Positions 55,704 to 64,000 of a stretch of 64,000 nt of DNA are shown one piece after another. The stretch's first letter is position 1; every line of letters begins with the position of its first letter. The position numbers were made by a program, and so were the translations under genes. The notes under the pieces are model-generated. The model worked only from the letters and a program-made list of their open reading frames with translations. It was not told the origin of the DNA and did not search any database. This DNA comes from Balamuthia mandrillaris (lineage: Eukaryota > Discosea > Longamoebia > Balamuthiidae), in the NCBI GenBank assembly GCA_031835245.1, contig JAVKOQ010000142.1, positions 1-64,000 of the forward strand, in the 5' to 3' direction.

Positions 55704-57107
55704 ATGACCGAAGGAACAGGTAGCAGTTCTTTTTTTGCTTCTTTTCTCTCAACTTAGGGTTAACTCGCCTTTACCATAGTCCTTGTGCACCTAGAAGGGT
55801 CGCCACGTACCTGGTCCTTTGACTCTGCGGAAGGGTGGAGTGTGGACAAAATAAAGGAGCGCATCAGGAGTGACGTTGGACTGAAACCTTTGTTGATGTT
55901 GGGGAAGAACAAAGCCATCATCAGCTCTCCAGAAAAACTTCCGCCAGGAAGGTATTGGGTAAAGCCCTGCCCAAGCTCCACCGTTCCTGGGCGACCTCCA
56001 GTTCCGGCCCTTCCGTTTGAGTGCTTTCTTTCAAAGAGGAAACGCCACCCGACCCTGAACCAAGACTTGCACAGGCTTTGCAATGTGGACCAAAAAGTGG
56101 TGGCCTTGGACACAAATGTCTTGATTGATCTGGTGGACACAACGGCGAGAAGAAAAAGGCAGGCGGTGGCGAGGAAGGTATTGGATCTTCTGAAGAAAGC
56201 AGGGATTCAACCTGTCTTGACTACGACAGTGCTAGCTGAGTGCGCCCCGGCTCCGGAAATGCTGGCCAGGTATGGAATCAGCCCTGTTTGCAGCACTCCC
56301 CGCGGCAGAGACTTCTCCGAGGAGATGCACAAGTTCGTTTCCGAGTCTCGTCTGCCATACAGTTGGAAGGCGGCCAACAAGCAAGACTTTAGGATCTACG
56401 GAGAGGCGCTGTTCCTTAAGCGACACCTTGGCTCCAACTTTCTTGGTCTGGTGTCCTCCAACCTCCGTTTCGCGTTAAGGCTATCCTTCGATGAGAACCT
56501 TCTGCAAAAGGTATTTAGCAAGTACCCCGATATGAAGCCTGTCTCCATCTGGTCACTTGGCGATGCCCTCAATCGCTTGGAGGATGAGGTGCCAAAGCCT
56601 TTGAGGGATTCTCGCTGGGCTTGTTGGAAATGCTGCGGCCAGCACCACGACCAGAAGCTTTGCGTCTCCTCCGACGACATCTCGCACAGCAGCCACCAAG
56701 CCCGTTGCGCTCTCTGTTTGGGGACCGGCCATTCACCCGACCGCTGTGCACGCCACAGAGTTTGTGGCTACTGCAGAGCGAGCGGCCACAACACAAGCTG
56801 CTGTTCGGTGAGGGAGACACAGTTCGAAATGTATGACGAGTTCCGCGCGACGGAAGAGAAGCTACGCTCGACGGAAGAGAAGCTACGCTCGACGGAAGAG
56901 AAGCTACGCTCGACGGAAGAGAAGCTACGCTCGACGGAAGAAAAGCTACGCTCGACGGAAGAGAAGCTGAGGAGAATGGAAGAGAGGCTCAGCTTGGTAG
57001 AGGAGGAAAATGTCCGGCTTCGCGAAGCAGTCCTGAAACTACAGTTGTCGTCAGCAGCTTTTCTCCTGTTCATCTTCCTCTTGTTCTTATTCTACATCTG
57101 CTTCTGA
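55704..57107 (+). CDS. PIN-like nuclease domain, zinc knuckles, heptad repeats and C-terminal membrane anchor
   Basis: Exon 1 (55704-55719) gives MTEGT; a 60-base intron leads to a long exon 55780-57107; total 447 residues. Residues 1-70 look like a small beta-rich module ending LPPGRYWVKP. A PIN-like domain follows: the first Asp in VVALDTNVLIDLVD, then a Glu in TTVLAECA, and acidic positions in KQDFRIYGEAL. The last usual Asp is replaced (LVSSNLRFAL). Then come three zinc-knuckle-like motifs (CWKCCGQHHDQKLC, CALCLGTGHSPDRC, CGYCRASGHNTSCC). Next are five to six heptads TEEKLRS, a further coiled coil and a C-terminal hydrophobic anchor (AAFLLFIFLLFLFYICF). The layout suggests an RNA-binding ribonuclease held on a membrane; that is inference. 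I know no named family with this set. Confidence 0.75.
56849..56974 (+). repeat. 21-bp tandem repeat encoding TEEKLRS heptads
   Basis: About six copies of a 21-bp unit starting GACGGAAGAGAAGC, the first five nearly identical. Each encodes one coiled-coil heptad, so copy-number change would lengthen the coiled coil without frame loss. Confidence 0.95.
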
Positions 57108-57674
57108 ATGGCCGGTTTCTCCGTTTCAATTTCTGCTTTAAAGTAAACCTTTGTTGCATCTGGTCTTGTAATAATAGTGAAGCCAGAGAGGAAAGAGGAA
57201 AGCGGAGAAAAAGGAAAGAAAGGAGAGAGAGAGAGAGCGCGAGGTACTGGGAACAACAAAAGCGTTGGTCGGACGGCTGCTGGGAGTGCCTAAGCCTATG
57301 TGTTGGCCCCCTGGAGGGGGGCTGGCCGGCTTCCGCCTCTCGCTGCGTCCGAGGCACTTCCTGCTGGTGGAGCCACATTTGGCAGGCCAAACGAGTCCAC
57401 TGGCATCGCGCGGATCAGCTTCGAAGCGGGAGGGAGAGGTCAACCTGACCGTTCGGTTAATTGTATGTAAGAAACGCAAGAAGAAGAACCAGTAAGGGGG
57501 AGGGGCCCACTCGAAATTTCAACGTCCAAAGGCCGAGTTTTCATGTAGTTTTCTCATGAAACCTAAAACAAAATACGCTAACCAAAGTCCCCCAGTTCGA
57601 CTCCCGCCGGCTTCATTTTGGTGGACCAGGCGCATTAAACTTTTAACAAAGATTACAGAAAAGAAAAGAAAGAG
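57108..57674. other. Intergenic region
   Basis: Contains a short GA run at 57225-57237 and short open stretches without motifs. No gene seen. Confidence 0.4.
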
Positions 57675-58242
57675 ATGCCGAAAAGAGGGCCAACGCGTGG
57701 CAGCGGTAGCGGAGCTGGACCGTCTTCTTCTGCTTCCTCTCCTGCGTCCTCCTCTTCTCCCTCGACACGTTCCCCGCGCAAGCAGTCCAAACCCTTCCGT
57801 AAAGTGGGCGTGGACCTGACCCCCATCGTTGCCCCGCACAAGAAAAGAAGATTTCGTCCAGGCACCGTTGCCATTCGAGAAATACGCAAGTTGCAACGCA
57901 GCACCGACCTGTTGATCCCCAAATTACCCTTTGCACGAGTGGTTCGTTCTTTTTTTTTTAAAAAAAAAACGGTTTGAGAGGTTTATGGATTGATTGATTT
58001 TTGAAATGCAAAAAAAAAGGTGAGAGAGCTGGCGAAGGCATATCTTGCTGACACGGAGTTTCGTTGGCAAGCACAAGCTTTGTTGGCGTTGCAAGAGTCG
58101 GCAGAGATGTATCTCGTCCAACTGTTTGAAGATGCGTATGTATTCTGTTTTTCTATTTGTTTGATTTTTTTTTTCGTGCAGCCGCACGCTCTCCTTCCAA
58201 ACACCACGCCTTCTCTTGCATTGGAAAACGTGGAGCTCACAT

Positions 58243-58278
<36 letters not shown>

Positions 58279-58482
58279 CAGAAACTTATGTTGCATACAC
58301 GCAAAAAGAGTTACTATCATGCCAAAAGGTTACTTTCTTTCACTTTTTTCTCACCACCTTGTTCTCGTTCTTGTATTCTTCTTTCACCTTTCTCACCCCT
58401 TCCTGCTTTTATCCCTCTTTCACAACGCACAGACATAGCATTGGCGCGGCGAATCAGAGGGTTCAGCGAGGCATTGTACTAA
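57675..58482 (+). CDS. CENPA: Centromeric histone H3 variant (CENP-A/CenH3)
   Basis: Replaces H3 in centromeric nucleosomes. 159 residues in four exons whose phases close exactly: 57675-57941, 58020-58135, 58282-58328 and 58433-58482. The histone fold is H3-like ([16 protein letters not shown], then [15 protein letters not shown] and [20 protein letters not shown]). CENP-A marks are the [20 protein letters not shown] segment, almost identical to the human [13 protein letters not shown] block, with loop 1 longer than in canonical H3. The N-terminal tail is diverged, Ser/Pro/Arg-rich, and lacks the usual ARTKQ start. The last exon encodes a short C-terminal extension (FSEALY), as in human CENP-A. 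Intron 2 ends in a CT microsatellite. Confidence 0.95.
58246..58277. repeat. CT microsatellite in CENP-A intron 2
   Basis: About 15 CT units running up to the 3' splice site, apparently serving as its polypyrimidine tract. Confidence 0.85.
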
Positions 58483-58642
58483 CCTCTCACGTCAACATAA
58501 TGCGTGATTGAGAAGCAAATGCCAAGGCTGAGGTGATAACAGGAAAGCACCTTGTTCTTTCTTTCTTCTTTCCCACCATTAGGAGCATGTTTGTAGTAAA
58601 AGCGTTTTGTTTTGTCTGATTTCTTCTTTTCCTCTCCTTTCT

Positions 58643-58645
<3 letters not shown>

Positions 58646-58687
<42 letters not shown>
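58646..58687. repeat. CT microsatellite upstream of the methyltransferase gene
   Basis: About 20 CT units in the 372-base gap between the CENP-A stop and the next start; could lie in a leader intron. The rest of this gap is AT-rich and shows no gene. Confidence 0.8.
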
Positions 58688-58693
<6 letters not shown>

Positions 58694-58854
58694 GCGTGTC
58701 TTTTTCCTACGAAATACGTATCGATAATTTATTAGTAGCAGTCCGAAATTTTCTGAATTTATCGACAAAAAGTAGAATAATGGTGAATTAATTAATTCCC
58801 GCATAGAATAATTAACAAAAACCTCCACTGTTGCTGCAGGCAAAAAAAATAAAG

Positions 58855-59910
58855 ATGTTGCAACAAAAGCGTAGCAGACCACCACCGCTCGACAAGGAGA
58901 TGCCTCACCAAACGAGGAAGGAACAGCTGGAGCCACCAACGCAACAAGAAGAGAAAGAAAGGGAGAACAAACGACAGAAGAGCAAGCCTGAAGCAAAAAG
59001 AAACAATGAAGCACAACGTTTTGATGACCAAGAGGACGGAGAAGACAAGAACGGAAGGAGAGGTCTCTCTGTGGAAAGTAAGTTAAGAGCACTGGAAAAT
59101 GTGTTCAGCTCGCTCTCGGTGAATGGCTACCAGATCGCCCAAAAAGCCAAAGAAGAGCGAAGAGCCAAGCAAAGCTTTCAGCCATCCCTAACCTATGGCG
59201 AAGTCAACCTCTGTGCCTTTGCCCGTTTTTGGGATGACCACCTGCTACCTCTTCTTCGTCCTCTTCGGCAACAAAGACACCAGCAAGAGCAAGAGGAGGG
59301 ATTAGTATTTTATGACATCGGAAGCGGAACTGGAAAAGCAGTTTTGATGGTCGCTACCATGTACTCCACCCTGTTCCGGCGTTGTTGTGGGATAGAGCTC
59401 GTTCCGGAGCTGCATGCGGCTGCTTTGTCTGTGAAAGAAGCCTTTTTAGCTCAGCAACAAAGACGAAGGCAAGAAGAACAAGAAAAGGCACAAGATGAAG
59501 GAGGCTCAACAGAGCACTTGAAGAAAGAAGAAACGGAAGCAGATGAGGAGGTTGAAATAGAAGTAGTGGAAGGAGATAGTATGAAGGCCGAATGGGAGAA
59601 AGAGGCCGACGTGGTGTTTGTGCCAGCAACATGCTTCACGGAGGAGATGATGGAACAGGTGAGAGAGAAGGTAATGAAGCTGCGAGCAGGGAGCTTGGTG
59701 CTTTGCCAAACGACCCCGCTGTGGTCAGAAGAGAAGAGCAAGAAGAAGCAGAAACGAAGGGAAAGAAGGGAGGAGCAAGAGGAAGAAGAGGGAGCGGAAG
59801 CAGAGAGGGTGAATTGTAGGTCAGCATTTCGACTATGCGGGAAGGAGAGGTGTCGCTATGGAGTCAAAGCTGGCTCCGCAACCTTCTACATCTATCAGAA
59901 AACAAGGTGA
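58855..59910 (+). CDS. DOT1-like SAM-dependent methyltransferase
   Basis: A 351-residue single-exon protein. After a charged, Lys/Glu/Gln-rich N-terminus the block LTYGEVNLCAF is followed by the SAM-binding motif I FYDIGSGTGKAVLMVATMY. CGIELVPELHAAAL comes next. This order (YGE, DIGSGTGK, GIELxPxL) is that of DOT1-type methyltransferases, whose best-known member modifies histone H3 Lys79. The predicted motif with catalytic Asn/Phe is not clear here, because a Gln/Glu-rich insertion (about residues 205-240) interrupts the C-terminal half. FVPATCFTEEMMEQV aligns with the later strand. Protein substrates other than histone are possible. Confidence 0.75.
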   Translation: MLQQKRSRPPPLDKEMPHQTRKEQLEPPTQQEEKERENKRQKSKPEAKRNNEAQRFDDQEDGEDKNGRRGLSVESKLRALENVFSSLSVNGYQIAQKAKEERRAKQSFQPSLTYGEVNLCAFARFWDDHLLPLLRPLRQQRHQQEQEEGLVFYDIGSGTGKAVLMVATMYSTLFRRCCGIELVPELHAAALSVKEAFLAQQQRRRQEEQEKAQDEGGSTEHLKKEETEADEEVEIEVVEGDSMKAEWEKEADVVFVPATCFTEEMMEQVREKVMKLRAGSLVLCQTTPLWSEEKSKKKQKRRERREEQEEEEGAEAERVNCRSAFRLCGKERCRYGVKAGSATFYIYQKTR

Positions 59911-60077
59911 CTCTGCCACGCCCATAGAGTCTCTCCTAAGTTCCTCTTTCTTTTCTTTTTGGCGCTTTGGCCAATAGAAAATCAAAGATTTTCATTATCC
60001 GCCAATTGGAAATCAAAAACGCTCTTTCATCTGGAACAAAGCAAGTATTCACCAAAAAGATAAGAAGACAAACCAAC

Positions 60078-61614
60078 ATGCAAAGAGCAAGAGAGAAGAA
60101 CGGCAGCCACCACCGCCGCCGCTGGCGTGACTTGAAAGCAAATGAGCCAGGCGCTTCTTCTGTGCAATGGAGCAAGGACCAATCCCAAAACCATGAACTA
60201 TGGACCGAACTCCTTTCAGCCCCAACGTACGCATTTCCACACACAAGCCTTTTTTTTTGCCATCGTAGTCGTAGTCGTAGTCGTCGTCTTTGTTTTTGGC
60301 TGCTTGCTCATGCTGCTTCGTTTTTTTGGCTTTAACAAAACCAACCATTGCAGAGAGGTAGACAGACGTATTTTGCTTGTCGATGGCTTATCACGGTTCA
60401 TCTTCACTCACCTTGGTCGTAGCTTGGGCTGGTTGCTGCAATCCGAGGAAGACGAGGAGGACCCTCTTAATAGGTATCTCTCTGATCTTTGCTCTCTGCT
60501 CTCTTCTTAGTTCTTCTTGTTCTTCATTCTTCGTTGCTGTTGTTGTCTTAAGTTGTTGTTGTTGTTCTTCTTCTTCTTGTTCTTCATTCTATCTTCTTTG
60601 CTTCTCACTTATTTTTGAAGATGGGAGGATTTAGAGAAACTTGTGAAGAAAATATTGGTCGGGAGAACTTCCACCACCGCAACAACGTCAACCTCTCAAG
60701 ACCGAAAGAAGAAACAAAGCGCAAGAAACCACAGCAGCAAAAATGACAAACTTGAACAATTGCAGCATAGCATTTTGGGGTTGGTTGTGGCTCTATGCTT
60801 TTACACCAGAGATGGAACGGAGGACATGATGATGGGAATGTTGTCGTTTGTGGTTGCTGTCATCAAAACGGAAGACGATGAACACCAAGACCAAAAAGAG
60901 GGCAGCAATCCATCCTTGGCTGCTCTCCGAGCTGAGGTAATGTCTCCTCATTCTGACTGTTGTTTTAACAACACATAATTGAGGTCACAAACTGAGCAAA
61001 TCATAATTACAGGCGATAAAAACAGCGACATGGATAGTGTTTTTCAGCAATTCCTCAACTCTGACAGGCGATTTTATGGCTTTTCTGCGACATTACTTTG
61101 TTTTCACTGACTCGCCCTTTTGGGATGCCGAATACGAATACAACGAAGAAGGCGAAGAAGAGAAAGAAGGCGCCACAGGTAAGACTTCTATCACGCATTC
61201 ATGTTGCATCTTTCTTTATTGGAGTGACTTTCTTTTGTCTTTGGGTTTGTGCTTTTTAAACTAGAAGGAGGCAAAAAACCACCAGCAAAGGTAACGGTGG
61301 CTGCTCTCAAGTGTTACAACTTCCTTCTTTCCACAGTCGCAGAGGAGGAGCTTCCTACTTTCTACGATCACAAGTCAGTTGTTCCTTACTTCTGTTCCTT
61401 GGTTGTTACTAAGAATGTAGGAAAAAAATATAGGGTGATATGGTCTTTGGTTCAGCTTCTAGACGAGAATGAAGATAAAAAAGTTAGAATGATGGCTGTG
61501 GAAGCTTTGTTGTCTTTCATATTGATGCCATTTGTACGTTTGTACGGATGCCCTATTTTACTGTTTACTGACCATTCTTATCTCTCTCTCTCTCCCTCCC
61601 TCCCTCCCACCCTT

Positions 61615-61652
<38 letters not shown>

Positions 61653-62528
61653 CTCTCCCTCCTCTTTTTTTTTTTTGGTTCGTTTCGTCCTTCTTCACTT
61701 TAGGAAGCGGCAAACACCAAGCTCTCTGATAAAGTAAAAACGGGACAGCTTACAAAAGAAGAGTTGAAAGATGAAGTCAAGCAAGCTATTGCCACTTTGA
61801 AGAGATCCGCTGATTCCAGTAAAGAGCGAGCGTGTCTTTCTCAATTGTCTCAGCAACTTGCAGTTTGTTTTCTCCCTCTCTCTCTCTCTCTCTCTCACAT
61901 TTATTCATATGAGCTCATGTTTCTTCTGTCTTCAACAAGGGAGAGGACGAGCAGGGCACAAAGCACGAGTACTGGATTATTTTTGAAAGGACCAATGCAA
62001 TTTGCAGCTGTTGCCTTATGGACTCTCCTGACAAGTATGTTTGCCATGTCGCCCATCTTATCTCTCTTTCATTTCATTCTTCTGATCAGCAACTCGATTC
62101 TGATATAGAATTCATGTATCGGGATGGCAAGCGCATATTCAACTCGATTTTTGCAAATCATATCTTGGTCTTCATTTTCCCCATTTCTTAACGGTTTCTA
62201 TTCCTCATTTTCTTCTCTTTTCTTTTTTTTTTCTTCCTCCTTCCTATCTCTTGCGTTCTCTACTTATCAATTACAAACGGTACGAAACAGCATCATCGTT
62301 ATTTTATAGATCTACTGTCGATATACGCACCAACAAAGGCCATGTGGGAAGGCGCTCCTAATGTCTTTCATCGTCCTCGTAAAGCGCGTATTGTAAAGGT
62401 TAACAAAGACATCCTAGGAGAAGGAGAGCACCGCCGCACCAAACGATGGAGCCGAGCCAGATTCGAAGCCGGAAATCCCCTTCAGTTTGTTTCTCTCTCT
62501 CTCCTCTCTCCCCCTCCCACCCTTATTC

Positions 62529-62570
<42 letters not shown>

Positions 62571-62707
62571 TGTAAACAATATTTCTGAAACTGACTTTTT
62601 GATAAAGATGGTGTGACCTGCGCAGCTCACGCAAACAAAAAGTGGACAGCGCCACCGACAAGACGACGTTTGGCATCAAAAGAAATCTGAACTCATTTGT
62701 TGACTAG
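60078..62707 (+). CDS. Unrecognised helical-repeat protein
   Basis: Nine exons assembled by GT-AG sites, all in phase: 60078-60226, 60354-60473, 60621-60936, 61013-61178, 61265-61533, 61704-61862, 61940-62167, 62291-62484 and 62608-62707; 566 residues. The N-terminus is basic (REKNGSHHRRRWRD). The middle is helix-rich with a possible ARM/HEAT character (LLVDGLSRFIFTHLGRSLGW, VTVAALKCYNFLLSTVAEE, VRMMAVEALLSFILMPF). Later blocks include EYWIIFERTNAICSCC and KAMWEGAPNVFHRPRKARIV. The C-terminus is basic. I do not recognise the family. CT microsatellites fill two introns. The exon set is consistent but should be treated as a model. Confidence 0.6.
61581..61652. repeat. CT-rich microsatellite in intron
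   Basis: Compound CT/CCT repeat on the coding strand in the intron after 61533 of the helical-repeat gene. Confidence 0.85.
62518..62563. repeat. CT microsatellite in last intron
   Basis: CT repeat on the coding strand about 45 bases before the last 3' splice site of the helical-repeat gene. Confidence 0.85.
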
Positions 62708-62871
62708 TCAACCTGCGGAATGTTCCACTGACTCGCTTCAAAGTGCATCTTTGCACAACGAGAAACCAACTGTTCCCTCTACCGACGCGTCTCTTACGTA
62801 CGAGAGGACCCTAGCGCGTCTCGGACCATCTAGTATTGAACGGATGCTCACGCTGTTTCTTCGTTGTGGGT

Positions 62872-64000
62872 TTATTTATAAACATCAAAGACAATGGGTG
62901 TGTTAGCTACCTTGTACCTATTATTGACTGTTGCAGCATTGAGAAACACAGATGAGCCCCGCTTAGCCATGCCATACCTGCGAAGAGTTAAACATGAGAA
63001 AGAAACGCTTTAAACAAAAAAAAAACTCTTTACCCAGCGTGAATGTGGCCAAAGCAATGAACGGCAGGCTTGATTCGCTTCAAGACCGCTTCGGCGAGCG
63101 GAATGCAACCAGCAGTCATCGGCCCATCCCTGATGCCACGAGGAGGGCCATGCGTTACCAGCACATCCACTGTTGGTGGGATCATTCGCCATCCTTCTGC
63201 GAGAGTTGCTTCGTCATCCAACATGAACGCCCAATCGTGATAGTACGGCACCCTTTTCATGCTTTTATCAACAACAAAGAAGAAGAAAGAGAGGGGGAAA
63301 AGAACAAACCATGGTGAACCAAAGATGTTGATGCCGTTTACTTGATAGAGTTTGTGTTCGAGATATGTACAAACCTCTTCCAATCGCTGTTTGAGTTGAA
63401 TATGATGCTCCACTTTTTGTCGGTGGTAACGCCACCAATGATGTTCATAGAACACTGTGTCCATCATTACATCATGATTCCCTTTTCGTTTATCATTGTT
63501 ATGAGAAAGAGAGAGAGAGAGAGAGAGAGAAGAGAGAGAGAGGAGAGAAGAGAGAGAAGAGAGAGAGAGAGAGAGCAGGGAGTTTACCAGCAATGACAAT
63601 CTTGTGAGCAAATGGCAGCTCGGCAATCCATTCAGTAAAGTCGAGCAGCTCCTCTTCTTTGCAGCTTAAACTGAAGTCACCACCTTTAAACAGAAAGTTA
63701 TTCTCGCAACCGTACAAATGCAGAGGAAAAGGAAAGGTACAATGAATAAGAACGTCAGCTTCAGGCAGGTCGAGCTGTCTATGTTTGCTGTGCGTGTCTG
63801 ATATGCAAACGAAGCGAGTGGCGCCTTCTTCTTTCGGTGGAATGCCTTTCTTCTTCCTTTGTTTCACAGTTCCAATATTATACACTTGAACCTTTCCTCT
63901 TCTCTCCCCTTCTTGTTCCTCGTTTTCTTCTTCTTCTCGGCAAGAAGAAGATGACAAAGAAGAAGCAAAAGGGTTTGGTGGACGGAATGGTGGGCTGCTT
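62872..64000 (-). CDS. MPPED-type calcineurin-like metallophosphoesterase (5' end outside window)
   Basis: A metal-dependent phosphoesterase of the MPPED1/2 group. Motifs appear in order on the minus strand: FVCISDTHSKHRQLDLPEAD, LIHC|GDF (split by a short intron, about 63688-63736), IVIAG|NHD (split by an intron with a GA microsatellite at 63506-63573), VLVTHGPPRGIRDG and CFGHIHAG|YG. All residues expected to bind two metals are present (D, H, D, N, H, H). The C-terminus is NAATVNNRYKVANTP then IVFDVYK, stop 62872-62874. Upstream the frame stays open to the window edge with a Ser/Pro-rich segment and no ATG, so the gene is partial. An intron (about 63270-63310) lies in the middle. Confidence 0.87.
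63506..63573. repeat. GA microsatellite in phosphoesterase intron
   Basis: GA-rich tract with a few interruptions, CT on the coding strand, in the intron that splits the GNHD motif. Confidence 0.85.

Noticed and set aside
56849-56974. Regular short repeats that might suggest a CRISPR array
   Set aside because: The units are adjacent without spacers and encode heptads of a coiled coil.
57575-57615. tRNA T-arm-like sequence AGTTCGACTCCC, also seen near 53588
   Set aside because: The bases around it do not pair into a T stem, and no acceptor, D or anticodon arm could be found upstream at either site.
61764-62108. Alternative frame in the helical-repeat gene
   Set aside because: The exon chain in the other frame closes through all nine exons, and this frame runs through an intron.

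Overview
The window is nuclear DNA of a eukaryotic microbe. Genes are dense, on both strands, and cut by many short GT-AG introns. The gene set fits an amoebozoan (inference), perhaps a Balamuthia- or Acanthamoeba-like amoeba: a costars protein, a Rac-type GTPase, BTB and B-box proteins, F-box/ankyrin proteins of the 'GCPWD' type, a Roco-like remnant and TTAGGG telomere repeats. Introns very often carry long CT microsatellites, nearly always on the coding strand.

Layout. 0.6-2.3 kb: a Fanzor/TnpB-like RNA-guided-nuclease relative with an apparent 4-bp frame-breaking duplication, followed by a perfect hairpin. 2.7-4.6 kb: a TMEM245-like membrane protein whose 5' end abuts an internal telomere-repeat array. 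4.75-8.4 kb: an AT-rich, gene-poor island with more telomere repeats and a 1.6-kb fossil element flanked by 212-bp inverted LTR-like repeats. 8.4-24.1 kb: papain-like protease, F-box/ankyrin protein, costars protein, SMUBP-2-like helicase, syntaxin, HAD-like protein, amidohydrolase and DUF599 membrane protein. 24.18-26.71 kb: a hAT transposon with perfect ends and an 8-bp target duplication, and a broken transposase. 26.8-45.4 kb: coiled-coil membrane protein, SNF1/AMPK-like kinase, FYVE-like zinc-finger protein, a remarkable E2-RING-B-box fusion, Rac GTPase, BTB-BACK-SPRY protein, DUF3228 protein and a PFA-DSP-like pseudophosphatase. 46.9-64 kb: proline dehydrogenase, SDR-family protein, a 'GCPWD' ankyrin protein, a decayed LRR-WD40 gene, a PIN/zinc-knuckle tail-anchored protein, centromeric histone CENP-A, a DOT1-like methyltransferase, an unrecognised helical protein and a partial MPPED-type phosphoesterase.

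The genes are mostly unrelated housekeeping and signalling genes and do not form an operon-like system. The most unusual item is the 36.2-39.7 kb gene. It encodes, in one spliced frame that I could close exactly over six exons (1,005 residues), a RanBP2-type zinc finger, a complete ubiquitin-conjugating domain with its catalytic cysteine, a RING finger, a B-box and a coiled coil, so E2 and TRIM-like E3 modules lie in one chain. Exon boundaries given here were derived by eye from GT-AG sites, reading phase and family motifs; none has been tested against transcripts.
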